A stretch of DNA of 64,000 nt from Ignavibacteriales bacterium (GCA_016707115.1 JADJIH010000002.1:186001-250000), one strand, 5' to 3'; shown: positions 27,201-36,477, numbered from the stretch's first letter. Numbers and translations: made by a program. Notes: generated by a model not told the origin, from the sequence alone.

Positions 27201-29057
27201 TTAGTTAATATTTCTTACAGCGTTTCCGCCTTTTTCAAGAGCTTTTTGTAAAGCTAACTCTGCATTATTGAAAACCTCATCGGTATCAAGTTTTCCATGT
27301 GTTGATGCAACACCAATTGAGACAGTATAAGTATTTTGTTTTGAGACGATAGCTATTGGTTTTCTAGCTATTTTAACACGCAGTTTTTCTGCCCATATAA
27401 AAACATTTTTTGCATCTGTGTTAAAGAAGTAAACTGCAAAAAGTTTTTCATCTATTCTGCCAAAAATGTTAAGTGGTGTCATTTCCTTAGCTATCGATTC
27501 AGCAACAACCTTTAGAACTTTTGGTAATGGATCACCATCAAATAATGACTCTTGTTCCAGAAATTCATCTATCTTTACCAAAGCTAATGCTCCCGGAACA
27601 TTTAATGAATGTGCTTTATAAAGATCAGCGCTCAACCTTTCTTTAAATGTTTCAAGATTTAAAGCTCTAGTTTCAAGATCAAGTGCAATCAGACTTTTAA
27701 TAAGAGTTTGAGATGAATGTGAATAAATTATATATGAAATAATATGAACTGAATTATTTAGAAACTTTACGTCAGAGTTTGTATAAATATTTTTTTTCAA
27801 ACTTTCGAAACAAAGCACACCAAAGTTTTGGGTTCCATACATAAGTGGAATTGCCATAAACGATCCGTCAAAAGTTAAGTCCTCAGATTTTGAAAATCTT
27901 TTATAACTATCCTGTGCTGTGTCATCAATTTTAACTGGAAGACCTGAAAGAATTGCTTTGCCTACTAATGTTCCTGAGAGATCAATTTGTAATCCCTGCC
28001 CAATGTACTTTAAAGACGTCTTATTGGTAACTCTAAATGCCTCAAACTTTTGTTCAACAGGTTTAAAGTAAACAAAAACAAATGCGTCCCATTCAACTAA
28101 ATCACTTAGTGCGTTTTGCATAGATGCCAGTACACCGTCTTCAGTATCAAAATTTGTCTCAGGTCCGATAAGATTTAGTAAACCCTTTAATCTTTGCTGC
28201 GAAATAGAATCAGAATGCTTCTCCTCAAAGATTTGAATTATCATGGTGATAACTCGAACAAATCTTCCAAGAGAATAAATAGTTTCTATTCCAAACAAAT
28301 CACCAACTTTTGCATCAACTGCAATTATTGCAATTAACGATCCTTCATAAAACAGAGGAACACCAACAAAACTTCTTATTCCCTGAGCTTTATCATAATA
28401 TCTTATCACATCAGATTCCGCTGCAGGTGAGATATCACTTAATAGTTCCGGTTCACCTTTTTGAACGATCTTACTTAAAATATCATCTTCAATATCAAAT
28501 TTTCTTTTTGCTATTTCATTCGGGGATGCAGAAACAAATTTCTCAATTGTTAATTTTTCTTTTTTCTTGTTATACCAGAAAAAAATGGCTGTGTGGGCAG
28601 AGTATGCATCTTTAATAACTGTTAACATTTTTTCCAATGCAAATGAAAACTGTCCATCATGCCCAAGTTCTGGGGGTAAAGATTCATTTGCAATTTCTTC
28701 AAATCGTTCTCTTAGATCTGGTGGAATAAGTGTTGTTTTAGGTGATTTGAATTCAGGTATATAATTATCAGAAGTTATTACTTCAACTTTAGAAGTTTTG
28801 GAAACTATCTTAAATGATTCATCATGGTCGCTTACTGCAGGTATACTATATTCATCATCAATTTCATCTTTTTCATTTATAGAATAACGCCCATCAAATC
28901 GTACTGAATCTCTTAAGAATATAATAAAAGCAACATAGATAATTATAACAGCAATCGTTATGACACGAATTAATAGGTCATCTGTAATAAAAAGAAGAAT
29001 TGCAAGAACAGGAACGATTAGAAAAATGAGTATTCTTTTTTTTTGTCTTTTATCCAT
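27201..29057 (-). CDS. Membrane GAF-GAF protein with a degenerate GGDEF domain
   Basis: 618 residues. Two hydrophobic helices near the start (about 9-25 and 30-47) anchor it. They are followed by a linker, a first GAF domain (about 130-260, SFVGVPLFYEGSLIAIIAVD), a second (about 290-435, SFMAIPLMYGTQNFGVLCFE) and a GGDEF-fold domain (about 460-618). The active-site motif GGDEF reads as RIDEKLFAVYF here, so the domain should not make c-di-GMP, though YTVSIGVAS of the fold remains. A sensory or nucleotide-binding role is inferred. It lies upstream of deoB in the same direction. Confidence 0.82.
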   Translation of the reverse strand: MDKRQKKRILIFLIVPVLAILLFITDDLLIRVITIAVIIIYVAFIIFLRDSVRFDGRYSINEKDEIDDEYSIPAVSDHDESFKIVSKTSKVEVITSDNYIPEFKSPKTTLIPPDLRERFEEIANESLPPELGHDGQFSFALEKMLTVIKDAYSAHTAIFFWYNKKKEKLTIEKFVSASPNEIAKRKFDIEDDILSKIVQKGEPELLSDISPAAESDVIRYYDKAQGIRSFVGVPLFYEGSLIAIIAVDAKVGDLFGIETIYSLGRFVRVITMIIQIFEEKHSDSISQQRLKGLLNLIGPETNFDTEDGVLASMQNALSDLVEWDAFVFVYFKPVEQKFEAFRVTNKTSLKYIGQGLQIDLSGTLVGKAILSGLPVKIDDTAQDSYKRFSKSEDLTFDGSFMAIPLMYGTQNFGVLCFESLKKNIYTNSDVKFLNNSVHIISYIIYSHSSQTLIKSLIALDLETRALNLETFKERLSADLYKAHSLNVPGALALVKIDEFLEQESLFDGDPLPKVLKVVAESIAKEMTPLNIFGRIDEKLFAVYFFNTDAKNVFIWAEKLRVKIARKPIAIVSKQNTYTVSIGVASTHGKLDTDEVFNNAELALQKALEKGGNAVRNIN

Positions 29058-29147
29058 TAGAAATAGTTTTACAGATGATTAATACTAAGTTAATATATAT
29101 CTATGTTAAAAAAATTACAAACTCTGATTAGCAAAGATATAAACTAT

Positions 29148-29732
29148 TTAATAAAATAATGCGGTAAGGAGTTTTTTAATTTCTTTACTTCCAGTGCCTT
29201 TTATCGATGAGAAGTAAAAAAGATTTTCGTTCAGTATTAGTTCCGGAAATATGCCAATAACTTTTTTCTTTGCTATGGAATATTCCGACTGTTTTAACTT
29301 ATCTGATTTATTTAGTAAAACTATGTAAGGTATATCCAATTTTCTCAGCATATCGTTAAGTTTTATATCCAATTCTGTTGGCTGATGCCGACTATCAATT
29401 AAATGGATAGTTAATTGTATGTGCTTTGAGACAGAAAAAAAATCGTTAATAAGATTTCCCCATTTTTTTCTTTCCGATTGACTGATTTTTGCATAACCAT
29501 AACCAGGCAGATCAACTACATAGAACTTTGAATCTATATTGTAATAATTAATCGATCTTGTTTTACCGGGGGTTGAACTTGTTTTTGCAAGATTTTTTCT
29601 GTTAAAAAGAGAATTGATAAAGGAAGATTTACCAACATTAGATCTGCCACATAAAACAACTTCAGGAAGTCTTTCTTTCGGCAGTTCAGCAGCGCTGAAA
29701 ACTGATGCTATAAATTTTTGGTTTTCAAACAT
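29148..29732 (-). CDS. engB: Ribosome biogenesis GTPase EngB/YsxC
   Basis: Essential GTPase acting in 50S subunit assembly and cell division. 194 residues. The G1 motif is GRSNVGKSS, followed by TSSTPGKTRSINYY (G2 with the family signature), G3 DLPGYGYAK, and G4 NKSDKL. It lies just after the rplQ terminator, with its ATG (29730-29732) about 10 bases past the hairpin, so it may be fed by read-through or have its own promoter within the hairpin region. Confidence 0.96.
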   Translation of the reverse strand: MFENQKFIASVFSAAELPKERLPEVVLCGRSNVGKSSFINSLFNRKNLAKTSSTPGKTRSINYYNIDSKFYVVDLPGYGYAKISQSERKKWGNLINDFFSVSKHIQLTIHLIDSRHQPTELDIKLNDMLRKLDIPYIVLLNKSDKLKQSEYSIAKKKVIGIFPELILNENLFYFSSIKGTGSKEIKKLLTALFY

Positions 29733-29734
29733 AA

Positions 29735-29767
29735 TAAAAAAGAGTAACCGGAATTCCGATTACTCTT
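29735..29767 (-). terminator. Terminator after rplQ, end of the ribosomal superoperon
   Basis: A long near-perfect palindrome at 29741-29766 (arms AGAGTAA and TTACTCT, inner CGGAATTCCG) is followed on the minus strand by a T-run (plus-strand A-run 29735-29740). It sits between rplQ and engB. Confidence 0.85.
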
Positions 29768-29790
29768 TCAATAATCAAATTAACTTTATT

Positions 29791-30285
29791 TTATTTACTT
29801 TTTTTAGAAGTTTTTTCTTCAACAACTGTAGCTTCTTCGATTCCGTCACTTCCTTTTTTATCAGCTTTATCTTTAGCCTTCAATTCGCGTTTAGCTTTGT
29901 GTTCTTCAGCTTTTTTGTTAGCTACATCATTGTAATCAACTAATTCCAAAATAGCCATCGGTGCAGCATCGCCATTTCTATTGCCAAGTTTTACCACTCT
30001 TGTATAACCACCTGGTCTTTCACCAATTTTAGGAATGATTTCAGCAAAAAGCTCTTTAACAACATCTTTATCATGTATAAGCGACATTATTTGTCTTTTA
30101 ACATGAAGATCATTTTTTTTAGCTTTTGTAATTAATTTTTCAACAAAAGTTCTTGCTTCTTTAGCTTTTGCTTCAGTAGTTTTAATTCTCTTAAACTTTA
30201 AGAGGGAAGTTGTTAATGCATTGAGCAGTGCAGATTTATGACTTGCTGTTCTGCCTAATTTTCTTCCTTTAACGCCATGTCTCAT
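29791..30285 (-). CDS. rplQ: 50S ribosomal protein L17
   Basis: Large-subunit protein near the exit tunnel. MRHGVKGRKLGRTASHKSAL and LALTTSLLKFKRIKTT-like sequence (here LNALTTSLLKF) are the family N-terminus. At 164 residues it is longer than the usual 116-130 because of a C-terminal Lys/Glu/Ala-rich tail after about residue 120, a feature seen in Bacteroidota. Last gene of the alpha operon, 17 bases after rpoA, followed by a strong terminator. Confidence 0.97.
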   Translation of the reverse strand: MRHGVKGRKLGRTASHKSALLNALTTSLLKFKRIKTTEAKAKEARTFVEKLITKAKKNDLHVKRQIMSLIHDKDVVKELFAEIIPKIGERPGGYTRVVKLGNRNGDAAPMAILELVDYNDVANKKAEEHKAKRELKAKDKADKKGSDGIEEATVVEEKTSKKSK

Positions 30286-30302
30286 TGAGCAACCTATCTA
30301 AA

Positions 30303-31298
30303 TTAATGTGATTCAGAATCTTCTTTAATATATTTATCTACATCCATTCCAAAATCAAGACCAAGAGTTTCAACTATTTCCATTAACTCTGCTAAGGACT
30401 TTCTTCCGAAATTTCTGAACTTGAGCATTTCCTGCTCATCTTTTCTAACTAACTCTGCTAAATTTTTGATGTTAGCAGCTTTTAAACAATTGTGTGATCG
30501 AACGCTTAATTCAAGATCATCAACCGGAGTTAATAGTATTTTTTTAATTCTCTCGGATTCACTGTCTTTTTGACTAACATTTTGTTCTTCTTCTTGTTCA
30601 ATATCAAAATTTATGAATAATTGAACATGCTCTCTTAAAATTTTAGCTGCCTGGGTAAGAGCATCATCCGGAGTTATAGAACCATCAGTTGTAATTTCAA
30701 ATGTTAATTTTTCAAAATCATTTTTATCACCAATTCTAACATTCTCAACTTCATATTTTGCAAGTTTTATAGGTGTAAAAATGGAATCAATCGGAATTAC
30801 TCCAATAGTTTGATCAGGTACAATATTTTCCTGGGCAGGAATATATCCAACACCTTTGCCAACTCGAATTTCGATATCAAGTTTTGCACTTTTGTTAAGT
30901 GTTGCGATGTGTAATTCAGGATTTAATATTTCAACCTCATTACTAGCTTTTTGAATGTCAGCAGCTGTCCATTCGCAAGCGCCTGATAACGAAATATCAA
31001 TCTTATTTGGTTTCTTAGAAAGAAATTTCATTCTCACTTGTTTGAGATTTAAAATAATCTCTGAAACATCTTCAACAACTCCTTCAATTGTAGTAAACTC
31101 GTGCAACACTCCGCTAAACTTAACAGAAGTTATAGCTGCACCTTGCAGCGATGATAAAAGTACTCTGCGTAGTGAGTTGCCTAAAGTAACACCGTAACCT
31201 CTTTCAAGTGGTTGCAGTGTAAATCTTCCAAACGAGTTCGTGTAATTGGCTTCATCAAGAACAACAGCTTCTGGCATCTTTAAAGATGATACGCTCAT
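30303..31298 (-). CDS. rpoA: DNA-directed RNA polymerase subunit alpha
   Basis: 331 residues. The N-terminal dimerisation and assembly domain (1-235) has RFTLQPLERGYGVTLGNSLRRVLL. After a Glu-rich linker comes the C-terminal domain (about 255-325) with DLELSVRSHNCLKAANIKNL and FRNFGRKSLAEL, which binds UP elements and activators. Placed between rpsD and rplQ as in the standard alpha operon. Confidence 0.98.
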   Translation of the reverse strand: MSVSSLKMPEAVVLDEANYTNSFGRFTLQPLERGYGVTLGNSLRRVLLSSLQGAAITSVKFSGVLHEFTTIEGVVEDVSEIILNLKQVRMKFLSKKPNKIDISLSGACEWTAADIQKASNEVEILNPELHIATLNKSAKLDIEIRVGKGVGYIPAQENIVPDQTIGVIPIDSIFTPIKLAKYEVENVRIGDKNDFEKLTFEITTDGSITPDDALTQAAKILREHVQLFINFDIEQEEEQNVSQKDSESERIKKILLTPVDDLELSVRSHNCLKAANIKNLAELVRKDEQEMLKFRNFGRKSLAELMEIVETLGLDFGMDVDKYIKEDSESH

Positions 31299-31330
31299 TA
31301 TTATCCTCTATCTTATTCTAATTAAAAATT

Positions 31331-31957
31331 TTATTTCGAGTAAAGCTCAACTACTAATTGTTCATTAGCATTCAATGGAACATCCGCTCTTTCTGGAATT
31401 TGTACAAATGTACCAGAAAGTGTGGCTTTATCAACAGTTAACCAACCGTACGTGTTATCTTTTACTCTCTTCAGTGAATTATGAATTGCATCTAATTTTT
31501 TACTTTTGTCTTTTATCTGAATAACATCACCTGCTTTTAATAAGTAAGCAGGAATATCAACAAGTGTATTGTTTACAATAATATGTCTATGTGTTATAAG
31601 TTGTCGTGCTTGTTTTCTGGATGATGCAAATCCAAGTCTGAAAACAACATTATCTAAACGTCGTTCAAGAAGCTTAATCAGGTTTTCACCAGTTCTGCCC
31701 TTTTGGCTGGTAGCCTTCTCAAAATAATTTCTAAACTGAGTTTCTAACAAACCATAGGATCTTTTTATTTTTTGCTTTTCTCTCAACTGAACTCCATACT
31801 CAGATACTTTGGATCTTCTAGATAACCCGTGTTGTCCTGGAGGATAGTTTCTTTGTTCGATAGGACATTTTTCCGTAAAACATTTCTGTCCTTTAAGGAA
31901 AAGCTTTTGTCTTTCTCTTCTACATAATTTACAAACTGAATCAGTATATCTTGCCAT
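31331..31957 (-). CDS. rpsD: 30S ribosomal protein S4
   Basis: 208 residues. Primary 16S rRNA binder and, in many bacteria, a translational repressor of the alpha operon. The N-terminus has four cysteines (Cys9, Cys12, Cys26, Cys31 within VCKLCRRE and QKCFTEKCP), the zinc-binding form. The S4 RNA-binding domain RRLDNVVFRLGFASSRKQAR lies in the middle. A GGAG site precedes ATG 31957. Confidence 0.98.
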   Translation of the reverse strand: MARYTDSVCKLCRRERQKLFLKGQKCFTEKCPIEQRNYPPGQHGLSRRSKVSEYGVQLREKQKIKRSYGLLETQFRNYFEKATSQKGRTGENLIKLLERRLDNVVFRLGFASSRKQARQLITHRHIIVNNTLVDIPAYLLKAGDVIQIKDKSKKLDAIHNSLKRVKDNTYGWLTVDKATLSGTFVQIPERADVPLNANEQLVVELYSK

Positions 31958-31976
31958 TTAATGAATCTCCAATAAA

Positions 31977-32363
31977 TTAAACTCTTCTTTTCTTAGGTGG
32001 TCTGCATCCGTTGTGAGGAATAGGTGTAACATCTTTTATAGATGAAATTGTTAAACCAGCAGTGTGTAAAGCTCTTATCGCTGCTTCTCTTCCGGAACCA
32101 GGTCCCTTTACAAAAACTTCGATTTTTCTCATTCCTAAATCATACGCTTCTTTAGCTGCTGCTTCTGCAGAAACTTGTGCAGCAAATGGTGTGTTTTTTC
32201 TTGATCCTTTAAATCCGTTCTTACCAGCTGATGACCAGGAAACAGTATTTCCATATATATCAGTTATTGTAACAAGAACGTTGTTAAAAGTTGCTTTTAT
32301 ATGAGCAACACCGTTGGAATCAACGTGTGCTTTTTTCTTTACCTTTTTTACAGTTTTAGCCAA
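31977..32363 (-). CDS. rpsK: 30S ribosomal protein S11
   Basis: 128 residues; 30S platform protein that contacts the mRNA/E-site region. Family motifs are HIKATFNNVLVTITD, GFKGSRKNTPFAAQ, VKGPGSGREAAIRAL and the C-terminal PHNGCRPPKKRRV. Lies between rpsM and rpsD in the alpha operon. Confidence 0.98.
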   Translation of the reverse strand: MAKTVKKVKKKAHVDSNGVAHIKATFNNVLVTITDIYGNTVSWSSAGKNGFKGSRKNTPFAAQVSAEAAAKEAYDLGMRKIEVFVKGPGSGREAAIRALHTAGLTISSIKDVTPIPHNGCRPPKKRRV

Positions 32364-32389
32364 TTCTTAAATCTCCGTATTGTCAAACA

Positions 32390-32773
32390 TTATTTCTTAG
32401 ATGGTGCTTTTTTCTTACCGGCAACCGTTCTTCTTTTACCTTTTCTGGTTCTGGAATTTGTTCTTGTTCTCTGTCCTCTTGCAGGAAGACTCTTACGATG
32501 TCTAACACCGCGATACGAACCAATATCCATTAGTCTCTTAATATTCTGCTGAACTTCTGAACGCAAGGCTCCTTCAACTCTATATTCAGCAGTTATCACC
32601 GATCTAATTTCAGCAACCTCTTCTTCTGTAAGATCGGAAACTTTTTTAACGGGACTAACTTTAGCTTTTTCTAAAATTATTGCGGCGGTATGCTCACCTA
32701 TGCCATAGATGTATTGTAAGCCGTACAACACTTTTTTATTTTTTGGTAAATCAACTCCAGCTATACGAGCCAA
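32390..32773 (-). CDS. rpsM: 30S ribosomal protein S13
   Basis: 127 residues; head protein that contacts L5/L31 and the P-site tRNA. MARIAGVDLPKNKKVLYGL, IYGIG, and the RGVRHRKSLPARGQRTRTN segment are diagnostic. The tail is basic. It begins 18 bases after rpmJ, with SD-like AGGAG just before the ATG. Confidence 0.98.
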   Translation of the reverse strand: MARIAGVDLPKNKKVLYGLQYIYGIGEHTAAIILEKAKVSPVKKVSDLTEEEVAEIRSVITAEYRVEGALRSEVQQNIKRLMDIGSYRGVRHRKSLPARGQRTRTNSRTRKGKRRTVAGKKKAPSKK

Positions 32774-32791
32774 TGATATACTCCTTTGTTT

Positions 32792-32905
32792 TTAACCTTG
32801 ACGTTGTTTGTGTTTTGGGTTTTTGCAGATAACTCTTACAACACCCTTGCGTTTAATAACTTTACATTTATCGCAAATCTTCTTAACAGATGCTCTAACT
32901 TTCAT
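32792..32905 (-). CDS. rpmJ: 50S ribosomal protein L36 (zinc-ribbon form)
   Basis: 37-residue protein, found by reading the gap between infA and rpsM. It starts MKVRASVKKICDKCK and ends NPKHKQRQG. Cys11, Cys14, Cys27 and His32 make the zinc ribbon, so this is the C+ form. It lies in the usual infA-rpmJ-rpsM order, 11 bases after infA. Confidence 0.96.
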   Translation of the reverse strand: MKVRASVKKICDKCKVIKRKGVVRVICKNPKHKQRQG

Positions 32906-32916
32906 TTTAATTATTC

Positions 32917-33135
32917 CTATTTATACCTGTAAGTAATTCTGCCTTTAGTCAGATCATAAGGAGAAAGTTCGATTGAGACTTTATCTCCTACTAATATTTT
33001 TATAAAGTGCATTCTCATTTTTCCGGATATATGAGCATGTATTTCATGTCCGTTATCAAGCTTTACCCTAAATGTTGCATTAGGTAATGTTTCTGTGATG
33101 ATACCATCTATTTTAATCGGACCTTGTTTAGCCAT
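32917..33135 (-). CDS. infA: Translation initiation factor IF-1
   Basis: 72 residues, an OB-fold protein that binds the 30S A site during initiation. MAKQGPIKIDGIITETLPNA, FRVKLDNGHEIHAHISGKMR and LSPYDLTKGRITYRYK cover the whole family pattern. Its ATG directly abuts the map stop codon (TAAATG), which implies translational coupling. Confidence 0.98.
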   Translation of the reverse strand: MAKQGPIKIDGIITETLPNATFRVKLDNGHEIHAHISGKMRMHFIKILVGDKVSIELSPYDLTKGRITYRYK

Positions 33136-33897
33136 TTAACAAATTGTTAATATTTCCGGCAAATTATTATTTATCAAAATTGTATGTTCAAAATGTGCTG
33201 AAGTCGAACCATCAGCAGTTATGATTGTCCATCCATCCTTAGCTGTAATTACATCATACTTTCCAGCATTTACCATCGGTTCAATTGCAAGGGTCATTCC
33301 ATTTTTCAGTTTTGGTCCGGTTCCTTTTCTTCCAAAGTTTGGGATTGAAGGATCTTCGTGCAAAAACTTTCCAACACCATGACCGCAAAGATCTCTTACT
33401 ATAGAAAATCCATTTGCTTCAACATAAACCTGTACAGCATTTGAGATATCGTGAACTTTGTTTCCAGCAATAGCTTGCTCAATTCCAAGTTGTAAAGAAC
33501 GTTCAGTAACTTCCATTAACTTTGTTTTATCATCTGAGATATTTCCAACGGCAACTGTTAAGGCTGCATCTCCGAAAAAACCACTTTTAAGAACACCAAT
33601 ATCCAGAGAGACAATTTCTCCAACTTTTAGAGTTCTTGAACTCGGGATACCGTGAACAACTTCATCATCAACGGAAGAACAAATAGAACCAGGAAAACCA
33701 GGTGCGCCGCCTTGTGAATATCCTTTAAATGCTGGCAGTGCATTATTGCTTCTGATATAATCTTCAGCAATCTTATCTAACTCTAAAGTTGTTATCCCCG
33801 GTTTAACCTTTGCTTTGAGAAGCTGAAGTGTTTCTGCGACAATTCTACAGCTTTCTCTTATGTAATCAATCTCTTTTTTCGATTTTATTAAAATCAC
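33136..33897 (-). CDS. map: Methionine aminopeptidase, type I
   Basis: Removes the initiator Met from new proteins. 253 residues with the pita-bread fold metal ligands in order: Asp in SLDIGVLKSGFFGDAALT (two Asp), His in CGHGVGKFLHEDP, Glu in LAIEPMVNAG, and Glu in HFEHTILI. The start is GTG (33895-33897), 6 bases after secY, giving the normal MILIKSKKEID N-terminus. The adenylate kinase gene often found between secY and map is absent. Confidence 0.97.
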   Translation of the reverse strand: MILIKSKKEIDYIRESCRIVAETLQLLKAKVKPGITTLELDKIAEDYIRSNNALPAFKGYSQGGAPGFPGSICSSVDDEVVHGIPSSRTLKVGEIVSLDIGVLKSGFFGDAALTVAVGNISDDKTKLMEVTERSLQLGIEQAIAGNKVHDISNAVQVYVEANGFSIVRDLCGHGVGKFLHEDPSIPNFGRKGTGPKLKNGMTLAIEPMVNAGKYDVITAKDGWTIITADGSTSAHFEHTILINNNLPEILTIC

Positions 33898-33903
33898 AAA
33901 ATC

Positions 33904-35238
33904 TTATCTGCGACCTTTTATCTTACCAGATTTCATAAAGCCATCATAATGTCTCATCAACAGGTGCGATTCTATCTGTTGTAAAGTATCCAGAGCGACA
34001 CCAACAATAATCAATAAACTAGTACCGCCAAAAAACTGGGCGAAGTTTCCTGAGACACCCCAAGCTCCAACAAATGCTGGTAGTATTGCAACAATCGCTA
34101 AAAATATTGAACCTGGTAATGTAATTTTAGTTAAAATATTATCAATAAATTCTGATGTTTGTTTTCCAGGCCTAATTCCAGGAATAAATCCACCCTGCTT
34201 TTTCATATTATCTGCAACATCTTTTGGATTAAAAGCAATTGCAGTATAAAAATAGGTAAAGAAGATAATCATCAAAGCATATATAGTTGAGTAAATTGGT
34301 GACTGATATTGGAACCAACCGGCAACCATTTGTAGAAAATCATTATCAGGGAAAAATGATAATACGGTTGTAGGAATGAACATTATCGATTGTGCAAATA
34401 TGATTGGCATTACGCCAGCAGTATTAACTCTCAAAGGAATATACTGAGTTACACCACCATAAACTTTTCTTCCAACAACTCTTTTAGCATATTGAACAGG
34501 AATCTTTCTTGTACCTTGTGTTACTAAAACAACTCCTGCGATGATAAAGAACATAAATGCAATTATAATTATTTCAATAATAATTGATCTTTGGCCTGCT
34601 GATATCAATCTAATTTCATCAAAAATTGCGTGCGGAAAACGGGCTACAATTCCAATAAATATAATAAGCGAAATACCATTACCTATTCCTTTATCTGTAA
34701 TCTGCTCACCCATCCACATCATAAACATTGTTCCGGCAGTAAGAATTATAATAGTTGAAACTACCCAACCAATACCTTGAACCGGCTGAGGAACAATTGA
34801 TAATCCTTGAAATTGAGTATTTAACAATTTTACTGTAACACCCCAAGCCTGCATAGCAGAAATAAGCACAGTTCCATATCTGGTTAACTGAGTAATCTTT
34901 TTTCTTCCTTCTTCACCTTCTTGCTGTAACTTCTGGAAGTAAGGAACAACTGCACCCATCAATTGAAGAATAATTGACGCTGAGATGTAAGGCATAATTC
35001 CTAATGCAAATATTGCAGCATTTGAAAATGCTCCACCTACAAAAAGATCATATAATCCAAAAAGATTATCTGATGAAGAATTCTTCATACTTTCTGAAAG
35101 TAAAACTGCATCAACACCCGGGATTGTTAAATGTGATCCTAATCGAACTATGAACAGAAGAGCCAGAGTATATAAAATACGCTGTCTTAGTTCGTGAATC
35201 TTAAAAATATTTCTGAATGTATCTGTAAATCTTGACAT
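33904..35238 (-). CDS. secY: Protein translocase subunit SecY
   Basis: Channel subunit of the SecYEG translocon in the inner membrane, 444 residues with ten hydrophobic helices. Landmarks are RLGSHLTIPGVD near the first helix, LGIMPYISASIILQLM, GNGISLIIF, and the C-terminal loop region IPGIRPGKQTSEFI. Its partner secE is in the same superoperon at 60031-60213. Follows rplO after 11 bases. Confidence 0.98.
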   Translation of the reverse strand: MSRFTDTFRNIFKIHELRQRILYTLALLFIVRLGSHLTIPGVDAVLLSESMKNSSSDNLFGLYDLFVGGAFSNAAIFALGIMPYISASIILQLMGAVVPYFQKLQQEGEEGRKKITQLTRYGTVLISAMQAWGVTVKLLNTQFQGLSIVPQPVQGIGWVVSTIIILTAGTMFMMWMGEQITDKGIGNGISLIIFIGIVARFPHAIFDEIRLISAGQRSIIIEIIIIAFMFFIIAGVVLVTQGTRKIPVQYAKRVVGRKVYGGVTQYIPLRVNTAGVMPIIFAQSIMFIPTTVLSFFPDNDFLQMVAGWFQYQSPIYSTIYALMIIFFTYFYTAIAFNPKDVADNMKKQGGFIPGIRPGKQTSEFIDNILTKITLPGSIFLAIVAILPAFVGAWGVSGNFAQFFGGTSLLIIVGVALDTLQQIESHLLMRHYDGFMKSGKIKGRR

Positions 35239-35249
35239 CTGTTTTTGTA

Positions 35250-35708
35250 CTATATCTTAGTGATAGTGCCACCAGCTGCTTCAATTTTTTGCTGAGCTGA
35301 TTTACTGAAATCATTAACTGCTAAGTTTAATTTGGACTTAACATCGCCTTTACCAAGAACTTTAATTGGTTTTTTTGAACTTGAAACTAATCCAATTTTT
35401 TTCAATTCTTCAGCATTCAAAGTCTGATCTTTAATAACTTTTGCATCAACCAATTTTTGTAGAGAATTTAGATTAACAACTTGATATTCTATTTTAAAAA
35501 TATTTGTAAATCCAAATTTTGGAACTCGTCTTTGAAGAGGCATCTGACCGCCTTCAAACCAAGCTTTGTGTTTAGCACCAGATCTTGACATTTGGCCATT
35601 CATACCTCTGGTAGATTGGTTACCATGTCCTGAGCCTTCACCACGTCCAACTCTTTTACGATTTTTTCTTGAACCTGTTGCGTATTTAAGATTGCTTAAT
35701 ATATCCAT
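35250..35708 (-). CDS. rplO: 50S ribosomal protein L15
   Basis: 152 residues. The glycine-rich N-terminus KRVGRGEGSGHGNQSTRGMN, then GGQMPLQRRVPKFGF and the C-terminal KVLGKGDVKSKLNLAVNDFS, are the L15 pattern. Lies between rpmD and secY as expected. Confidence 0.98.
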   Translation of the reverse strand: MDILSNLKYATGSRKNRKRVGRGEGSGHGNQSTRGMNGQMSRSGAKHKAWFEGGQMPLQRRVPKFGFTNIFKIEYQVVNLNSLQKLVDAKVIKDQTLNAEELKKIGLVSSSKKPIKVLGKGDVKSKLNLAVNDFSKSAQQKIEAAGGTITKI

Positions 35709-35720
35709 TATAAAACCTTA

Positions 35721-35906
35721 CTAATCTTTTAATTCTTCTACTTTAACCAAGTGAATTACTTTTTGTACCATCCCTCTTATCTGAGGAGTATCATTATGAA
35801 TTTTTACCCAATTTGGTCTGCCTAAACCTAAAGCTTCAATTGTAGCTTTTTGATTTTTAGGCCTGTCGATAATACTTCTAGTTTGAGTAATTTTAATTTT
35901 TGCCAT
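35721..35906 (-). CDS. rpmD: 50S ribosomal protein L30
   Basis: 61 residues: KIKITQTRSIIDRPKNQKAT, then LGLGRPNWVKIHNDTPQIRG and MVQKVIHLVKVEE, the complete short bacterial L30. 11 bases after rpsE, 12 before rplO. Confidence 0.97.
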   Translation of the reverse strand: MAKIKITQTRSIIDRPKNQKATIEALGLGRPNWVKIHNDTPQIRGMVQKVIHLVKVEELKD

Positions 35907-35917
35907 TTTTCCTATCC

Positions 35918-36430
35918 TCAGTTCGAACTAATAAACAAATCTTTTATAGTAATGCCTCTCTTTGAAGCCATTTTTCTTGCATCAATCTGTTTTAACAGAC
36001 CATCAAGTGTTGCTTTAACCTGATTGTGCGGATTACTTGATCCGAGTGATTTTGTAAGAATATCGGTTATGCCGGCAGCTTCTAATACTGCTCTAACACC
36101 GCCGCCTGCAATTAATCCTGTACCTGGTGATGCTGGTTTTAATAAAACTTTACCGGCACCAAATTTACCCAAAATTTCGTGAGCCACAGTTCCTTTAATG
36201 ATCGATACCTTAACTACATTTTTCTTAGCATCATCAATTCCTTTAGAAATTGCATCGGTAACTTCATTAGCTTTACCTAGCCCTACTCCAACTACACCAT
36301 TTCCGTTACCAACAACAACTATGGCATTGAAGCTGAATCTGCGTCCACCTTTAACAACTTTAGCAACTCTGTTAATGTGAACAACTTTTTCTTTAAGTCC
36401 TTCAGTATCAGTTGATTTTACAGCTTTCAA
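35918..36430 (-). CDS. rpsE: 30S ribosomal protein S5 (TTG start)
   Basis: Decoding-fidelity protein of the 30S subunit. The N-terminal dsRBD-like part has VHINRVAKVVKGGRRFSF and VGVGLGKANEV; the C-terminal part has ILLKPASPGTGLIAGGGVR-like sequence (here VLLKPASPGTGLIAGGG). I choose the TTG at 36428-36430: GGAG lies six bases upstream, whereas the TTG at 36442 overlaps that ribosome-binding site. No ATG exists near the conserved start. About 170 residues result. It follows the tRNA-Gln gene by about 47 bases. Confidence 0.95.
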   Translation of the reverse strand: MKAVKSTDTEGLKEKVVHINRVAKVVKGGRRFSFNAIVVVGNGNGVVGVGLGKANEVTDAISKGIDDAKKNVVKVSIIKGTVAHEILGKFGAGKVLLKPASPGTGLIAGGGVRAVLEAAGITDILTKSLGSSNPHNQVKATLDGLLKQIDARKMASKRGITIKDLFISSN

Positions 36431-36477
36431 ATAAATCTCCAAACAATCTTTATTAAATAAATTTTCTTAACACTTTG

